A stretch of 64,000 nt of DNA from Elysia crispata (lineage: Eukaryota; Mollusca; Gastropoda; Plakobranchidae): the NCBI GenBank assembly GCA_033675545.1, contig JAWDGP010001468.1, positions 789,001-853,000 on the forward strand. Direction: 5' to 3'. Under the pieces are notes generated by a model that saw only the letters and a program-made list of their open reading frames with translations, searched no databases and was not told where the DNA came from. How positions within the stretch are numbered: position 1 is the stretch's first letter; every line of letters begins with the position of its first letter. A program made the position numbers and the translations under genes. This document shows, piece after piece, positions 22,769 through 35,706 of this stretch.

Positions 22769-25700
22769 CAATTTGAACTCATTTGTGCTTAATGACCGTG
22801 CGATACCAGATTTGCTCTTGTACAGCTGTGGATGGATCTATATTCCACACCAATAGGATTCTATGGAAAACTAAAAGGATGTAATTAGCTGGAAGAGGTG
22901 AAGGGGTGAGGGAAAGTCTCGGGGGACGGTATGCTCATACAGTGCACTTGATCATTTTCTTAATCCACATGGTTTCATGAACCAGAAAAAACTGATAATG
23001 ATTCTAAAGTCAAGATAGCTGCAGCTATGGCAGATCTTGATATATATAGATCTGAACTGGCAATCTGTTGCCTCATTTATTTTCCTAAAAAATTCATAAA
23101 ATTTGAAAAAAAGAAAAAGTCATAAGAAAATTTGTACGCTTTATTTTCTATGCAGAAGGAACCTCATTTATCTCAATCCATTGTTCAACTTATATGTCTC
23201 CATCTGCAACTGATTTCTATATAAAGTTTTAAAATTCAATGAGAGTTATTTTTCATGCTTTTTAACTACTGTATATTTTTTTTTTTAAAAATCCTATGCC
23301 ACCAAGCAAATGTTGTTGTTCACCAACAGCATCTTTACAAGATGACAATAGCATTTTCTCCCATTCATTGAAGTGGATATATGACAGGTTTTGAAATATA
23401 TTTGAATTTTGAAGCTAGGCACACAGCAATGTCTTGGAAGGAGCTCAAACTGTTGCCTGCAGACAACTATGGCTTTTCTTGCTAAAAACATTATCCTTAG
23501 TTAACTACTTTGCAGTTTGTTATGAAAATGTCAAAGACGTTGGTAAAACATTAAAATGCTGACTTTTTGTTTAATAACTTGTCTGACATTGTTTATGGTA
23601 TTACACATTGTAGTCACAATCCTGCCAAATATTTAGTGTATGTTGTGAAAAATTAATCTCAACAAATTCATCCACCAAATGTGTTTCCAATCTATCAAGA
23701 GAATATATGATTTTATACATTTCTGTTATATTGTTTTGGATTTTATACACCTTAATGTTAAACTATTTTTTTTTTTCATCAAATTGGGTACACAGTATTA
23801 ACAATTGAAAGTGGCCTTGAACAATTTTCTTGCTTGGTTTGACTTTGTTGAAAAACATTTCATTTTGTAACAACACGATTCTGCAGCAAAAAAGCAATTA
23901 ATTAATGAAGAACAGAAAGGCAAAAAAATTATTTGGGAATTAAAAATTAATAATTTTGATAAACGTTTTTTCAAATGATGCCAGTTTTATCATAACCTTT
24001 TCCTTCACTCATTGGAAAGAAATGCTATTAGATGCTTTTCATCAGAGCTTCATGTATTGCAATCGCGGTCAGAAATAAAGTCTGCTAGGTTTTTTTTTAT
24101 CATCGACACTTATGACATTACATCAAGCTAATTTCAAATATTCATGTAAAAAAAATACCAAGGTTATTTAATTTAATAGCCCATATGTTTCAAGAGTTTT
24201 TCTGTTTAGTTGGAATATGTCAAACTGGTCTCAAACTCAATAATGACATGATTATTTGATTTAATTGATTGTGTTTGTAAAATTGTTTTAACTCCCCCCC
24301 TCCCCGTTAAAATGCTTCACTATGGATCTGGGGAATGAAAAACTGAATATGTGTTAACAATACGGGTAACATTGACACATTTAAGGAATCATTGATTTTT
24401 ATTTTAAAAACAATTTGTGTATACATCATATATGCTTTTATCTTAAAGATATATCTGTCATTAAAGCAACATATTTTGTTTCAGATTCAACTTTATATTG
24501 CCACATATAGAGCTATACATGTGTATGACTCTACAGACATTCAACTTTTTTTTATTAAATATTCTTAAAAGCAGCTTAGTGTAAAAATTCTTTGTTAATC
24601 AAGTACTCAAAAAGCTGCTTTTTTTCTTCCTACTTTAAACATATTTCAGAACATTTCATAAGACTGGAACATGTTTATATCTGAACTTTCAATAAAATTT
24701 AAACTGTCCATCTGAGCTTGTTTACAAAGGTGTGAAGGAATGTGGGACGTATTGTCATGTCTTAGTTTCTTTGTGTCCGAATTAAAACTTTTTTTGTTTC
24801 TGTGCGCATGAATTAAAACTTAAATGGAAAAATAAATAAAGGCATTCTTAGTCTCTTCTTTAAGCCTTCTACTATAGAAATGCAAAACTTCTAAAAACTG
24901 AAAAAAAATACGTGGGTACGTACATAATTGTTCTCTCATAATTTTTCAAGAGAGGGCAAAAACTGATATAAAAAAATTGTGATTTAAAGTTGTATATCAT
25001 GATACTGTGTGAACATGGAACCAAGAAGAAAATTATAGCCTTGTACATCCAGGCATCTAACCTGTTCAGGGTAGTAAAGTTGTTCAAGCTGATTAAAACA
25101 TTCACAAATTACATGTATTTACAACATTTTTTAAAAGGTATTTCAAATGTATTACAAGAAAGTGTACAAAACTGAATGTTTCTAGCCATTATCTTAAGGG
25201 GCAAATTTGCAGTTGAAATCAAGAATAGAGGCACAGATTGACAGGTTATGAGTTTCAAATTTACATAACATTTTGAAACACAAGGCTAGCACTTGTAGGG
25301 CTACTTGAAAGGATGTTCCCAATGGTCATATCTGTCTGCTGATATTCATAGAGTAGCTTAGCTAGGTCTTTAATAGTGATATAGTTAGAAAAGTAATTTT
25401 TGAAAAAAAGTAAAGAGGATAAAATGTTATACATGTATACACATTCTTTACTAAATGAGTGGGGTAGAAATGGAAGGCAACAAAGACTCATTGTAGAACA
25501 TTCTCTCTCTTTTTTATATTTCAAGGAGATTTTTGTTTCCGAACACGTCATTTGGTCGAAAGAATGAGGACATTATATCTCTTTTCAAGTTTTGTAAATT
25601 ATCAGCGTATAATATCTATTGGTAATTGTATGTTGGTAGTTCATTGTAAAGTTCAAAACAAGCGAAAACTTAATCAGAGGTTTAGTACAATAGTGCACTA

Positions 25701-25860
25701 TGGCATCTGAAATCCTTCAACTATCACAGACATGTTAGTACAGTATACAAATTTAGACCTATTCAGAAATAAGTGGTGCAAAAGTATTTCAGTTTCGGGA
25801 TCAAGATCCACAGGGCTAGGATTTGTGGTTTAAGCTCTTTGTCTTGTCAGCAATTATAGT
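22769..25860. other. Gene-poor AT-rich spacer downstream of OGFOD1
   Basis: No convincing coding exon, RNA gene or mobile element was recognised. The open frames are short, AT-driven and lack recognisable domains. It contains several AATAAA motifs and a short C-rich run near 24295. Confidence 0.5.
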
Positions 25861-25861
25861 G

Positions 25862-25950
25862 CACTGCTCCGGTAGGTAAGGCGTCGGAAAATTATGGCCA
25901 GGCTCAAAACCACAATGCTGAGGAGCGATACAAAAAAAAAAAAAAAAATT
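25862..25950 (+). mobile_element. Possible decayed tRNA-derived SINE
   Basis: CTGCTCCGGTAGGTAAGGCG (25864 on) resembles a tRNA A box, GGCTCAAAACC (about 25901-25911) resembles a B box, and an A17-type run follows at about 25932-25949. The A-to-B spacing is shorter than in a tRNA, so this is a weak call. Confidence 0.3.
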
Positions 25951-26649
25951 ACAACGGCCCACAGATGCAATGTGAAGTTGTTGATAGCAAAATGTATCAA
26001 GGTGAATACACTTGTCAGGAAAAGCACTTTGCATCGCCAGCTATTCATTTTTTAGTGATATGGTGTACCAAACATTGAAACAGGTCTTGAAATCTTCGTA
26101 GCTAAGCAGTATCAGGACAGAGGTCAACCAAGCTAGAGCAGTTTTTATGCGAAAGAAATCCCTTATGAAGTAAATAAAGATTGCCATGATTGTCGAGGAA
26201 ATGAATGAGTTCCTGGCGAGACTTAAAAGCTTAACACTCAACAATGAAGAGATAAAAAAAAAAACCTGTCGAACCCACCTCCCCCAAAATGATCCAGAGG
26301 AAGAACCGGGAAAATTCCTACAAAGATCCATTCCTATTTGCGAGATAATACTTTTAGTACCGTAACCTAAATCTGTTTCTTAAGCATTTGAAAAAGAAAG
26401 ACCTCAAGAATCATCTGAAGGAGACATACTCAGATCCCTTTTGAGGAAACCGCAGGTGTGACCGGCTGCTCTCGGTTTAAAATCTGAACAATAAAGTCTG
26501 AATTAAATTTGAGCAGTTACCTACGCAGCAAAAGCCAATTCGACCTCGATGTCCAATGCGCTGTCTTATGTACTGTATAAAAGATGCCTGAATATACTGG
26601 GATGGCCGCATAAGTTACCTCGAGGAATGCGAAATAACGCCAAGACCAG

Positions 26650-28070
26650 CTATGAATTACATAATACAAAAGGAGTGTATGTATTCTCAAAGAGCAGTAT
26701 TCAAAGTAAACGATATCCCCACTGCTGTTCCTAATGACAATGGAAATCATATTGAAACAGCAGAGAGAAGCGCAGGTCCTGCAAACCTTAGCGGCGAGTG
26801 CTGCATGCCTCACTTGGTAGTTCTCGTGGACAATACCAACATGGTCTGCTCAAATATCGAGACATGCCGAATGTTAGGGCTCCTTGACGTCTAAATGAAA
26901 TGGTGCTGACTGACAGTCAAGCCTAAGAGGTCATCTAACCTGTCAGTAAGAAATTGCAATATAAACAGGTATCACCACTAGAGTAACCAATCAATAAATA
27001 CCAGCAGTCTGTCAGGAACCAGTTAAGAGAATATTGTACAACTCTTCCATGACTTAAAAAAAAAACCCACTAAGACTAGTAAGAGGGAAAAAAGAAGCTA
27101 CACATCTCGCCACTGCCATCAATCAATTATTTGTTCCGCAGACTAAATTCAAAGTGTGGCGCCTCAAGTTCATGTTAATATCTAAGCTTCTCTTGCCACT
27201 CCTTATTTACATTTGCTTATCCACAGTGGAACTGAACAAATTCACAAGGAAATGGCAGGGGTTTCTCCAGGGTTATAGTTATAGATCTAGCAAAGTCATG
27301 TACTGTAGCAGAGCAAAACTAAAACTCCCACTGAAATATGTCTTAAAGGTGCGGCAAAACCAGACTGCTCTCAACGCTGGAAGATATGAACAAGATGGTG
27401 GAAACAACCCAGCTACTGTAAGACCAGCAGGAAAGAGAGGCTTGTCACAGTTGTTAAAATGTTCAAAGAATGCCTCAAAATGGAAGAGGTAATAGGTCAA
27501 ACACATGGTAACCGCCAGGATAGGTGCCATCCATCACAATAGGTGATCAAAGGCCGAAGGCAGAGAGAAAAGAGACATGATCTTTGATGACATGCGACAC
27601 AGATGCGAAGAGGACCCAGAGATCAGTTCAACAATCTCAGAAAGGGAAAATAGACCAATAAGATGCTGCACTACAGAGATCCTTAACATGGCAAGCGGAA
27701 CTGCATCAGGTCAGTGTATGATCTCCTACACACCAATGAGCTGGTGAAAGAATGAAGACCCGCATTGAGAACTGTGCCTAGGAGACAGACCTCAGAGTAC
27801 GTCCTGAGCTCTTGCAATATTATCCTCTCTTAAGGTCGATACATTGGAGATACAACACAGTATTTCAAGAATTTGTCCTGGTCATTGGCACAGTAAGAGG
27901 ATAAACCATTCTGACGGGTAAATTCATGAATATTTATCACAAATGGAGGTATCAAGTCATGACGCATGACTAGGAATTCGTTCGGAGTGACAAAGCAAAG
28001 GGAATGATTGTTGGTTGGTTATGACCAAGTAGCAGTTATCATTCCCATGCAGTCAAGAGAACGAAATTGA
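26650..28070 (+). mobile_element. Fossil retroelement reverse-transcriptase region, heavily decayed
   Basis: Separate conserved patches in consistent order on the plus strand resemble a large animal retroelement RT family that I know from mollusc and amphioxus genomes. They are an RT active-site-like segment at about 26,810-26,850; a following LTVKPKRS patch at about 26,915-26,940; a STVELNKFTRKWQGF / AKLKLPL region at 27,220-27,345; a SVYDLL-like patch near 27,715; and a terminal VLSSCN ... GRY patch at 27,795-27,870. The element is broken many times and looks old. It is probably a non-LTR retroelement, but the clade is uncertain, and no end repeats were seen. It is noncoding today. Confidence 0.6.
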
Positions 28071-31000
28071 GACCAGATATTATGTATCAATCAGCTTTCT
28101 TATATTGAATCATCATAATTTATGGAACTGATGGCTCAGTATGAAAGGAAAGTATAAAGACTCACATTTGGTCAAAGAGCTAGAAATTTTACTACCTAGC
28201 CAAGATAATGCCAGCTGAGATACTTGCCAAAGGATTTTTGTGTCAGCCTGTGATCTTCTTAGTAAATTTCCATATGCTTCAACAAAATAACAAAGGCTCA
28301 AAAACTGCAGCTGAAATAGCTCTGAGTTTAGATCATTGGTATTCAATTCTAAAAACAACAAAACAATAAACAAACCAAGAAAACTAAACGAAACAAACAA
28401 CAAGAAAAAATATGAAACACCGTACAATATGTTTGAAACACGTATAACAGAATGCGGTAAGAAATCCTAGACCAATTTGAGAGAGATTCTTAAAACACGG
28501 TCATTGCCATATCGAGAAAATTTTATGAGCAAAAGAAATGTTGCTCTATTGAAAACAATGTGTGTCATAACCATTATTTATGAGATATTATTAAAAAAAA
28601 TTCATGGATGCCAATAACGAAATTAAGTGCAACAGCGATTGTCTTCTAATTAGAAATACCGGGAGAGCTATGAATGCTACAAAAAAAAAAGGTAACTATA
28701 ACTTTGTTCCATGCGTCTTCCACTTCACCACTAACCCTTTGAACACGCGAACTAAAAAAATAGCTACTATTCAATTGTTCTCCCTTTACAATACTTTGTA
28801 GTTAGGAAGAGACGAGTGGAATCGATGTGCCATATAATGTTAATGTCAATATGACCAAGTATAGATTTACAGTTAGTAAATATTTGCTTCTTTTCGAGAT
28901 TCATAGGCCTACATAATTATTTCGTGGTGCGATTACTAACAACTGATTCTTGCTGATATGATGAGTAATTAATATGCTATGATCAGAGTAAATTATATTC
29001 ATGTCCATGGATTATTAGAATTAAATGAGGTTAGTCGATTTTATAAACTCAAATTGAACTGGGGCAACTGCTTGATCAACAACTTTAATAATTTATTTTA
29101 ACTCTATTTTCAACATGGCCAACATATTTCTGCCCTTTTAAAGCTTTTTTTTTTTTTTACTCAGGGCTCACTGAAAATAAAACTTTTTTCGCGGCCAGTC
29201 ACATTTTGTGTTACAAGATGGTTTTTTTTTAGTTGATATGCGTTATATTCATATTGCATTCTTGCAAATACTTTTAAATAAGCATTTGACAATGCTATGT
29301 GTAAAACTGAACCTCACAGATATTTAGCACAGGGAGCAATTGCTAATTATTTTAATTCTTTAGACGGCAGTATCCCATGCCTCCAAAGATAAGGCATGCT
29401 ACCAAGACTTAGTCTCGAATATAAATGTAATGTATTAAAATAAGTAAACTTTGATGATAAAGCCACTAAAGGTAACGGGAAAAACCTGGCCTACATATAC
29501 CACTTGAAAAACCCCTTCAGTTTAAAACATGAGAACATATCAACAGTTTCATTTACTCTTATTAATAAAAGAGACAAGAGTAGATAAGATTAGAAAAAAA
29601 ATCCACTTATCGGGTGTTTGCTCTGATGAAAAGACGCTGATCGTATGCAGTTTTAGTGCAAAGCGAGTTTGTACAGAGTTTCTCGTATACTATGCCTAAG
29701 CCCTTCAATAATTTGAATCTGATTAACATCCCTAAAGTTATCAAACAATCCAAAGCTCCTCATAGGCAGAACATTATCTTTGTTTAAGTTCGTTTTTAAT
29801 TAATTGTTTATTTATTTGGACCGGATTTGTCGTGCAATGTCCCTCAGGTTTTTAAAGGAACCTGTGAGGACAATTTCTAGCATTTTGCAGCAGTCTCAAG
29901 ATGTTTTGTTACCTTCCCACGATACGGTTTTACAATTTACACGAGAGCAACACAATAATGTTCCTTTTTTACTTTTGCGCTTCATTGATTACAAGCACAA
30001 TTCAGAAATAAATGTCCCACCTTTCAGCTTACTGATTTTCTTGACAGAGGTTTCGAAAAATGTGTATCTGATTCATTTATGCTCCAATAACAATCTTTTC
30101 AATTTTGTTGCAAAAGAATTGATTATATAATTTTTATATTTTAAAAAAAAATTGACAGAGGTGTGAAAAATGCTGGTTTCTGTCATTCATTAAATAACGA
30201 GGCGGACGTGTTAAACATGTCAACAACTAAATCGATGCTGCACTACACTCTCTCAAGAAATTGCTTTTGCCGAAGAAAGAAAAAGGACTAGAGTTCTTTG
30301 ATTAAATCCAGTGTTTATGACTCACTATGACATTGAACTTCTATTTAAAAAAAAAACTATTCATATCATCGGGCTTGTGATGATTAACTCTATGCAATTG
30401 TTTTAAGGAAAATGAGATGTACATGTATATGATTATCGAAAAAAAAAAAGTCTTTCATGCTGGCTCCACTGGTGACGAACAAAAAGGGGTATAATTGTTC
30501 ATATTTTTCAATTTACATATTGTCTTGTACATTTTCGCAAGCCATCTGATTTTCACTATAAACATGTTTTCAAAGTCTTCAAAAAAATTTTACTTTAAGT
30601 AAATTTTAATTATTTTTTTTTTTAACTTTAAAAGGGTGGCGGAATGAAGTTCAAAGATATGAAAATGTACATAAACTATAATCTGCATTGTTTCTTTTCT
30701 TAATGTAGATTAGGTTTATAATAATTAGACGGGATGGGGATGATGCTGCTGCTGCTGATGATGATGATAATGATGGAGGTCATGGAGATTTCACAATAGT
30801 GAACTGATGGTGATAATCATGACATTGTGTAGAAGTGGTTTAACTATATTATGTTTCTAAAGCGACAAAAGATAGGTATATCTTTGAAGAGGTAGAAGTT
30901 ATAAAGAGACGCAAATTCACCAATACGACAACCACCACCACCGCCAATACCACAATCTGTAAAGTTACTTTTTGCCGCACTATTTTTCTTGGATAGCAAA

Positions 31001-31463
31001 AAAAGCAAAAAATGAAAAAAAAATATAAAAATAAAATATAAAAAAACGCTCCCTTTTACGATGACGCAACTTTCTATTGTTGTCTTCAACAGTCCAACCA
31101 GTTTAAACGAGAAATTAAATTATCACGAAACAGATAAACCGTTCCTATCGGTTCACTTGATTGGTGGTTTACGAGAGCATCCAAAGCGTCTTAAAAAAAC
31201 TCAGCTGATAATGCTAGACCAATGACATTGACATTAGTGATACTCTATCAGACGAGCACCCAAAGTGTACAAGATTTCACGATAAGATAAAAGAAGCTTT
31301 GACACGAACTTTGCATGTGATCTAAGTGTTGCTTTGATGTTTAGTGCCAAAGTTTGAAACCAGAGGTCTTTTCTTGTATCACTAAAAGTGATGCATTGAG
31401 GTATGACATGACGAAAGGTTGACTTTACCTATACTAAAAAATCATGCATTGTTTGAGACTGAC
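28071..31463. other. Spacer without recognised genes
   Basis: AT-rich DNA with short A or T runs. A GAT/GCT-type trinucleotide patch lies at about 30,743-30,775. No exon, RNA gene or element was recognised. Confidence 0.5.
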
Positions 31464-31805
31464 ATGTTCGGAAACAGACATGTAAAGTCGAGTTGTATAA
31501 GAAGAAGGTCAACACGACATCAATGTGGCATTAGGTCATTTGATAGCAATAGTAGATGGATAAATAGTAATAGTGCTCTGAGATGTGATGACAAGGTTTT
31601 GGAGCTGATTATGGCGGGATCTGTAGAAAACGTGCCGCATGCTACCTTTTTAATTAATGTAAAAGGTACAGTCTATCAATGTGACGGAAACGGCAGAGAA
31701 AAGAACAATGCTCACGAGATTTTGAACATGCTTTACAAAACCTACAGCGACTTTCCATTTGCAGCGCTTATTCTGACATCGGTAACGATTGAAGAGCCTC
31801 GCTAA
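31464..31805 (+). CDS. Unassigned open reading frame, 113 residues
   Basis: Runs from ATG at 31464 to TAA at 31803-31805. The N-terminal half is basic and Ser/Arg/Asn-rich. The second half (about residues 50-113) has mixed, globular-looking composition without repeats: VLELIMAGSVENVPHATFLI, then KGTVYQCDGNGREKNNAHEI, then FPFAALILTS. The alternation of hydrophobic strands and helices faintly recalls Roadblock/LC7-type small proteins such as LAMTOR4, but I do not regard that as an identification. No signal peptide or membrane segment is seen. It has no neighbouring gene and may be a single-exon gene, a terminal exon or a retrocopy, or it may be chance. Confidence 0.3.
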   Translation: MFGNRHVKSSCIRRRSTRHQCGIRSFDSNSRWINSNSALRCDDKVLELIMAGSVENVPHATFLINVKGTVYQCDGNGREKNNAHEILNMLYKTYSDFPFAALILTSVTIEEPR

Positions 31806-33110
31806 ATCAATCCTGCAAAAGCTGTGCCTGATGTCTCTAGGAAATGCTTGATACCAACTTGTGGTGTCCTGGATTGTAGCAGCATATTAAAAGTAGCATC
31901 GAGTGAATATACTGAAAAGAAATTTTTGTTTTGTTTTGTTTGAGGGAAAAATAGTAACTCTATTCGATTCGATAGATTTTAATCAGCCCAGAAATTATGC
32001 CACTTTGTTGAAAGTCAGGAGTTCTGTTAAACAATCAAAAGCATTCCGAGGATCTAAGTAGAACTACGAGTAACTTATTTTGTGGTCAATTTTTTCTCAT
32101 GTGCATATTTAATTTAACACCAATGTGCATACTTGTTGACGCTATTGCTTTATATACAACTTCCAGTAGAGCTCATGACATCCAAATAGTTTGCATAAAT
32201 CTTTGTGAAATCGTATACCCTAGCTTGCTATCCCTAGGATTGAATGGGTGAACTCTAAACTGATCCAGCTTCACTACTTAATCAGATGAGTGAGTTCTTA
32301 ATTCTACCAGACCGTACTAAACTAAATTGGGTGAGCTTTTCTATAAAGTAATCGAGCCAGCCTTGTTCAAGCTGAATAGATCAGCCCAGAATGCATTTAG
32401 CCTTACTATTCAATAATCGAGAAAAGCCTCATAGGGGTGAATATGATAACTGAATTCTAAAATAATTCAGCGTTACCTCTACAGTCTGAATTGGTGAGCT
32501 AATAGCTGTAATTCGCAAAAGATAATAAACACTGAGCGCAGACACTCTGTCTTATGGCCATACGATATGAAACTTTTCCCCATGTTAAAAAAAAAACATC
32601 AGGCACAACAGGGCTGGAAAAGAGGAGAACCTGTCGAAGAAGGAATAGGAATAGGAATACACTCATAAACTTGAGAGAGATTAGGCAAGTAAGGTAAAGC
32701 AACTTAAATCGCCTGTTTGCAGATCCTAGTTAAAGTCGTCTATTGCACTAAAAATTCCAAGCATAATCACGCTTGTCACTATTGATTTCCCGTGTACAAA
32801 GCCAATAAATACATAACTGCATAACTTTCAGTATTCAAAGTTCAATGACTTCTTGAAATGTCTGGCCTGTAATGATTTATCGTTTAGCTGAACGGCTTCG
32901 AGAACAAAAAAAAAAAAAAAGAATCGCTTCAACAGTTTTCCTACATACAAGAATCTTATGCATGTTCGGATGAATGGAGTTAAACAAAAGCTGCGGCAAG
33001 TATGTACCAAATTAGACAGCAGAGGTGAACCATATCATAAAATAGAATGGCCAGAGAATGGTTTTGTAAGACAATGTAAGGAACATATCCAGATTAAAGA
33101 AACATAGTTT
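31806..33110. other. Spacer without recognised genes
   Basis: AT-rich sequence with several near-repeated phrases such as TGAATAGATCAGCCC, AATTCAGCG and GGTGAGCT between 32,230 and 32,510. No ORF of interest was seen. Confidence 0.45.
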
Positions 33111-33111
33111 T

Positions 33112-33940
33112 TTGGGTTGTTGTTCGTCCTTCGGAGTCGAAGATGACTATGACTTCATTCTTGATTGATGAACAGTGACTGTAGACTGGAGATGACTGAC
33201 AACTCCAATCAGGGCCTTGAAGGGTTGTCCGCAAGCAAGGCAAAATATAAGTGGGTAGTGGTAGTTGAAGCGGAGGGGGCTCAGTCCTTGTGTAAGGCAC
33301 GCTTTCTCTGAGTCTCTGTGATGCGTCGAGTCTCTGCTGCACAAGCACAAGTCGCGAGCTTGCTGCGCCAGCTTGGGTGATCCAGAGCATGTGTCTCCCA
33401 GCAGCTGATGTCGATGCTGAGGTCTTTGAAGGTTTTATCTGTCCCCACACCGTTCATTTGCCCTGGCACAACTCGCTGTCCAACATCTGTTTCGGCAGTC
33501 AGCTGTCAGGCATCCTGACGTCGTGTCCAGCCCATCTGGCCTGTGCTCTCTCTTGGAGGTGAAGACGCTGGGTATGTCGGCTCGCTCAAGGACCTCCGTG
33601 TGGAAGATTTTGTCCTACCATCTGATGCAGAGAAGTCTGCCGAGGTAAATCAAATGGAAATGGTTGAGCTTTCGAGCGTGCCTGCTGTAGTTTGTCCAGG
33701 TCTCACGAGCGTAAAAGAGTGGTAAGAACCACTGCATGGTAGACCTTCAGCTTGGTGGTCAAACTGAGCCCCCTTCGCTCCCATACGCTCTCACGGAGTC
33801 TTCCGAAGGCAGCGCTAGTTTGGCGATTCTGTTGTTGACCTCAACGTCGATGTTCACCGCTCGTGAGAGGATACTGCCCAGATAGGTGAATTTATTCACT
33901 GCTTGTAGCTTCTGCCCTTTGACTGTGACATGTGTTTCCT
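33112..33940 (-). mobile_element. Fossil 3' end of a non-LTR retrotransposon (LINE) with a terminal zinc finger
   Basis: Read on the minus strand, patches match the C-terminal region of a LINE protein common in molluscs and fish: KGQKLQAVNKFTYLGSILS (about 33,868-33,932), the ARETWT and LERADIPSV patches in the middle, WETHALDHPSWRS (about 33,360-33,402), and a terminal C2H2-like finger CLACGQPFKALIGVVSH (about 33,190-33,242). It ends in a short 3' tail, AGTCATCTTCGACTCCGAAG, at about 33,129-33,150. The frame is interrupted by several frameshifts and stops, so it is an inactive, 5'-truncated copy. It belongs to a different family from the intact RTE at 17.5 kb. No target-site duplication was found. 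Confidence 0.8.
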
Positions 33941-34000
33941 AGTGGGACTTTCCTGGGACAGACTGGTACATTACTTCAGCTGACGATGAAACCGAAGTTG

Positions 34001-34040
<40 letters not shown>

Positions 34041-34059
34041 GCTGCTGCTACTGCTTCTG

Positions 34060-34107
<48 letters not shown>

Positions 34108-34143
34108 GAACTACTACTAGAACTACTACTATTACTACTGCTG

Positions 34144-34235
<92 letters not shown>
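34001..34235. repeat. (TAC)n trinucleotide array
   Basis: About 235 bases of TAC/ACT/CTA with occasional GCT and AGA interruptions. It abuts the fossil LINE end almost directly. Confidence 0.98.
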
Positions 34236-34673
34236 GTCGCCATCATCATTATCACCTTAAGCATTATTCAACATAATCATAATTTTGTTTTTTGTTTGCT
34301 ATTGTTGCTGCTACCAAAACTAACCCTACACTCTTTCTACTTATAGTGTTACCTACTCTATCAGCATTAACTTTTCAAGTGAAGATCGATCTAAAATTTT
34401 GAAGATAAAGCTGCATTACGCTCTCACAATCTGGTTGTAGCAGTATTTTATGACAAGAGGATATTACTGAATGGACTCAGGTTGCGGAGTAAGCGTAACC
34501 GATAATCAAGCTTCGCTTTCTTCAAATAAGTTGCATTACCTGAACCAGTGAGTGTATAAATATAGCCTGAACCCAGTACTTCCCTCTCCCTCCTCCACAA
34601 ATTAATTATTCTGAGCCACCCCCACCCCCTCCCCCTCGCCTCAAACCCCAATCTTTCTCTGTGTGCGTGTATA

Positions 34674-34708
34674 TATATATATCTGTCTGTCTGTCTGCTG
34701 TCGGTCTG

Positions 34709-34799
<91 letters not shown>
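34674..34799. repeat. (TA)n-(TCTG)n-(CT)n compound microsatellite
   Basis: Short TA and TCTG runs at 34,672-34,710, followed by nearly pure CT at 34,711-34,799. Confidence 0.97.
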
Positions 34800-34802
<3 letters not shown>

Positions 34803-34923
34803 CGACCCCCTCCCCCCCTCCAGTTTGTGACAAGCTGCGCATGTTGAGTGAGTGGATAGTTAGAGTGACGCTTTTCATTGTAAACAGAGAGCGTCCTCCA
34901 CTAAAATTGTATCATTAAGAGAA

Positions 34924-35030
34924 GCAGCTGCCATTGGTAACAGACGGCGCTGTACATCGTTATCAAGTTACCTATTGGTTGTAATGCAAACCCTTGTAAA
35001 TGGTTTAGGTTTCATTTCTTTGTTTCACTA
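34924..35030 (+). repeat. Dispersed repeat copy A1 (partner at 42,688-42,790)
   Basis: The core TTGGTAACAGACGG (34,934-34,947) is followed by a TATCAAGTTACC block and a TTCATTTCTTTGTTTCAC block. The same blocks in the same order and orientation occur at 42,699-42,790, with moderate divergence. The family is not recognised. Confidence 0.6.
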
Positions 35031-35233
35031 CTTTTCTAAACATATTTTCCTCTAGACCTATGTCATGTCAAAAAGACTCATGTTGCCTGCATGCCTAACA
35101 AAATTCACGTGGAGACACCTGGGTGCTAAGTTCATGAAGATAAACGAACACTTGGTAAAATTTAATTAAAATCCGTTTGAACAATAGCGATGGGGTCACT
35201 TATATGACATTTTGTTTCTTCCCATACGCCATC

Positions 35234-35346
35234 CCTCTTCTCTCTCTCTCTCTCTCTATCTATCTCTCTCTATCTCTCCCTCTGTCTCTCCCTCTGTCTC
35301 TCTCTCTGTCTCTCTCTGCTTGTCTCTCTGTCTGTCTCTCTGTCTT

Positions 35347-35397
<51 letters not shown>

Positions 35398-35434
35398 GTC
35401 TCTGTCTCTCTTTCTCTCTTTGACACTCTCTCTA
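35234..35434. repeat. (CT)n/(CTGT)n compound microsatellite
   Basis: About 200 bases of alternating CT, CTGT and TCTG units. The frames spelling Ser-Leu or Cys-Leu-Ser-Val repeats are artefacts. Confidence 0.97.
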
Positions 35435-35654
35435 AAGTAGTTGCAGAATGATAGTTGAAAGGATAAAAGTAATTTTGGTAATGAGATTGATAGTAATAGT
35501 TAGATTCGTGAAAGTTCTTTATGTTATTGTGTGAAGAAAGAAGATGGACTTACAGTACCAGGTAATGCCAAATTCTAGATATCTATTAAAAAAAAAATGG
35601 GTCTCTCTGTGTATCTCACCCATTTCCCCTCCCCCTCTCTCGCTCTCCATAGAT

Positions 35655-35706
35655 GCACACACATACACACACACACATATATATATATATGTATATACAT
35701 ATATAT
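35655..35706. repeat. (CA)n-(TA)n microsatellite
   Basis: ACACAC followed by ATATAT, ending in GTATATACATATATA. Confidence 0.95.

Noticed and set aside
26041-26331. Minus-strand frame next to the RT fossil
   Set aside because: It is low-complexity hydrophobic (Phe/Leu/Ser) with no similarity to the fossil or to a known family.
33971-34264. Poly-valine and poly-leucine/threonine proteins across the trinucleotide arrays at 34.0 and 43.0 kb
   Set aside because: Repeat translations; no conserved flanking sequence or splice sites.
34661-34918. Long Ser-Leu and Arg-Glu repeat proteins from (CT)n and (GA)n arrays, here and at 20.4, 39.3, 43.3, 44.0, 47.5, 61.9 and 62.5 kb
   Set aside because: They are translations of dinucleotide microsatellites with no non-repeat domain.
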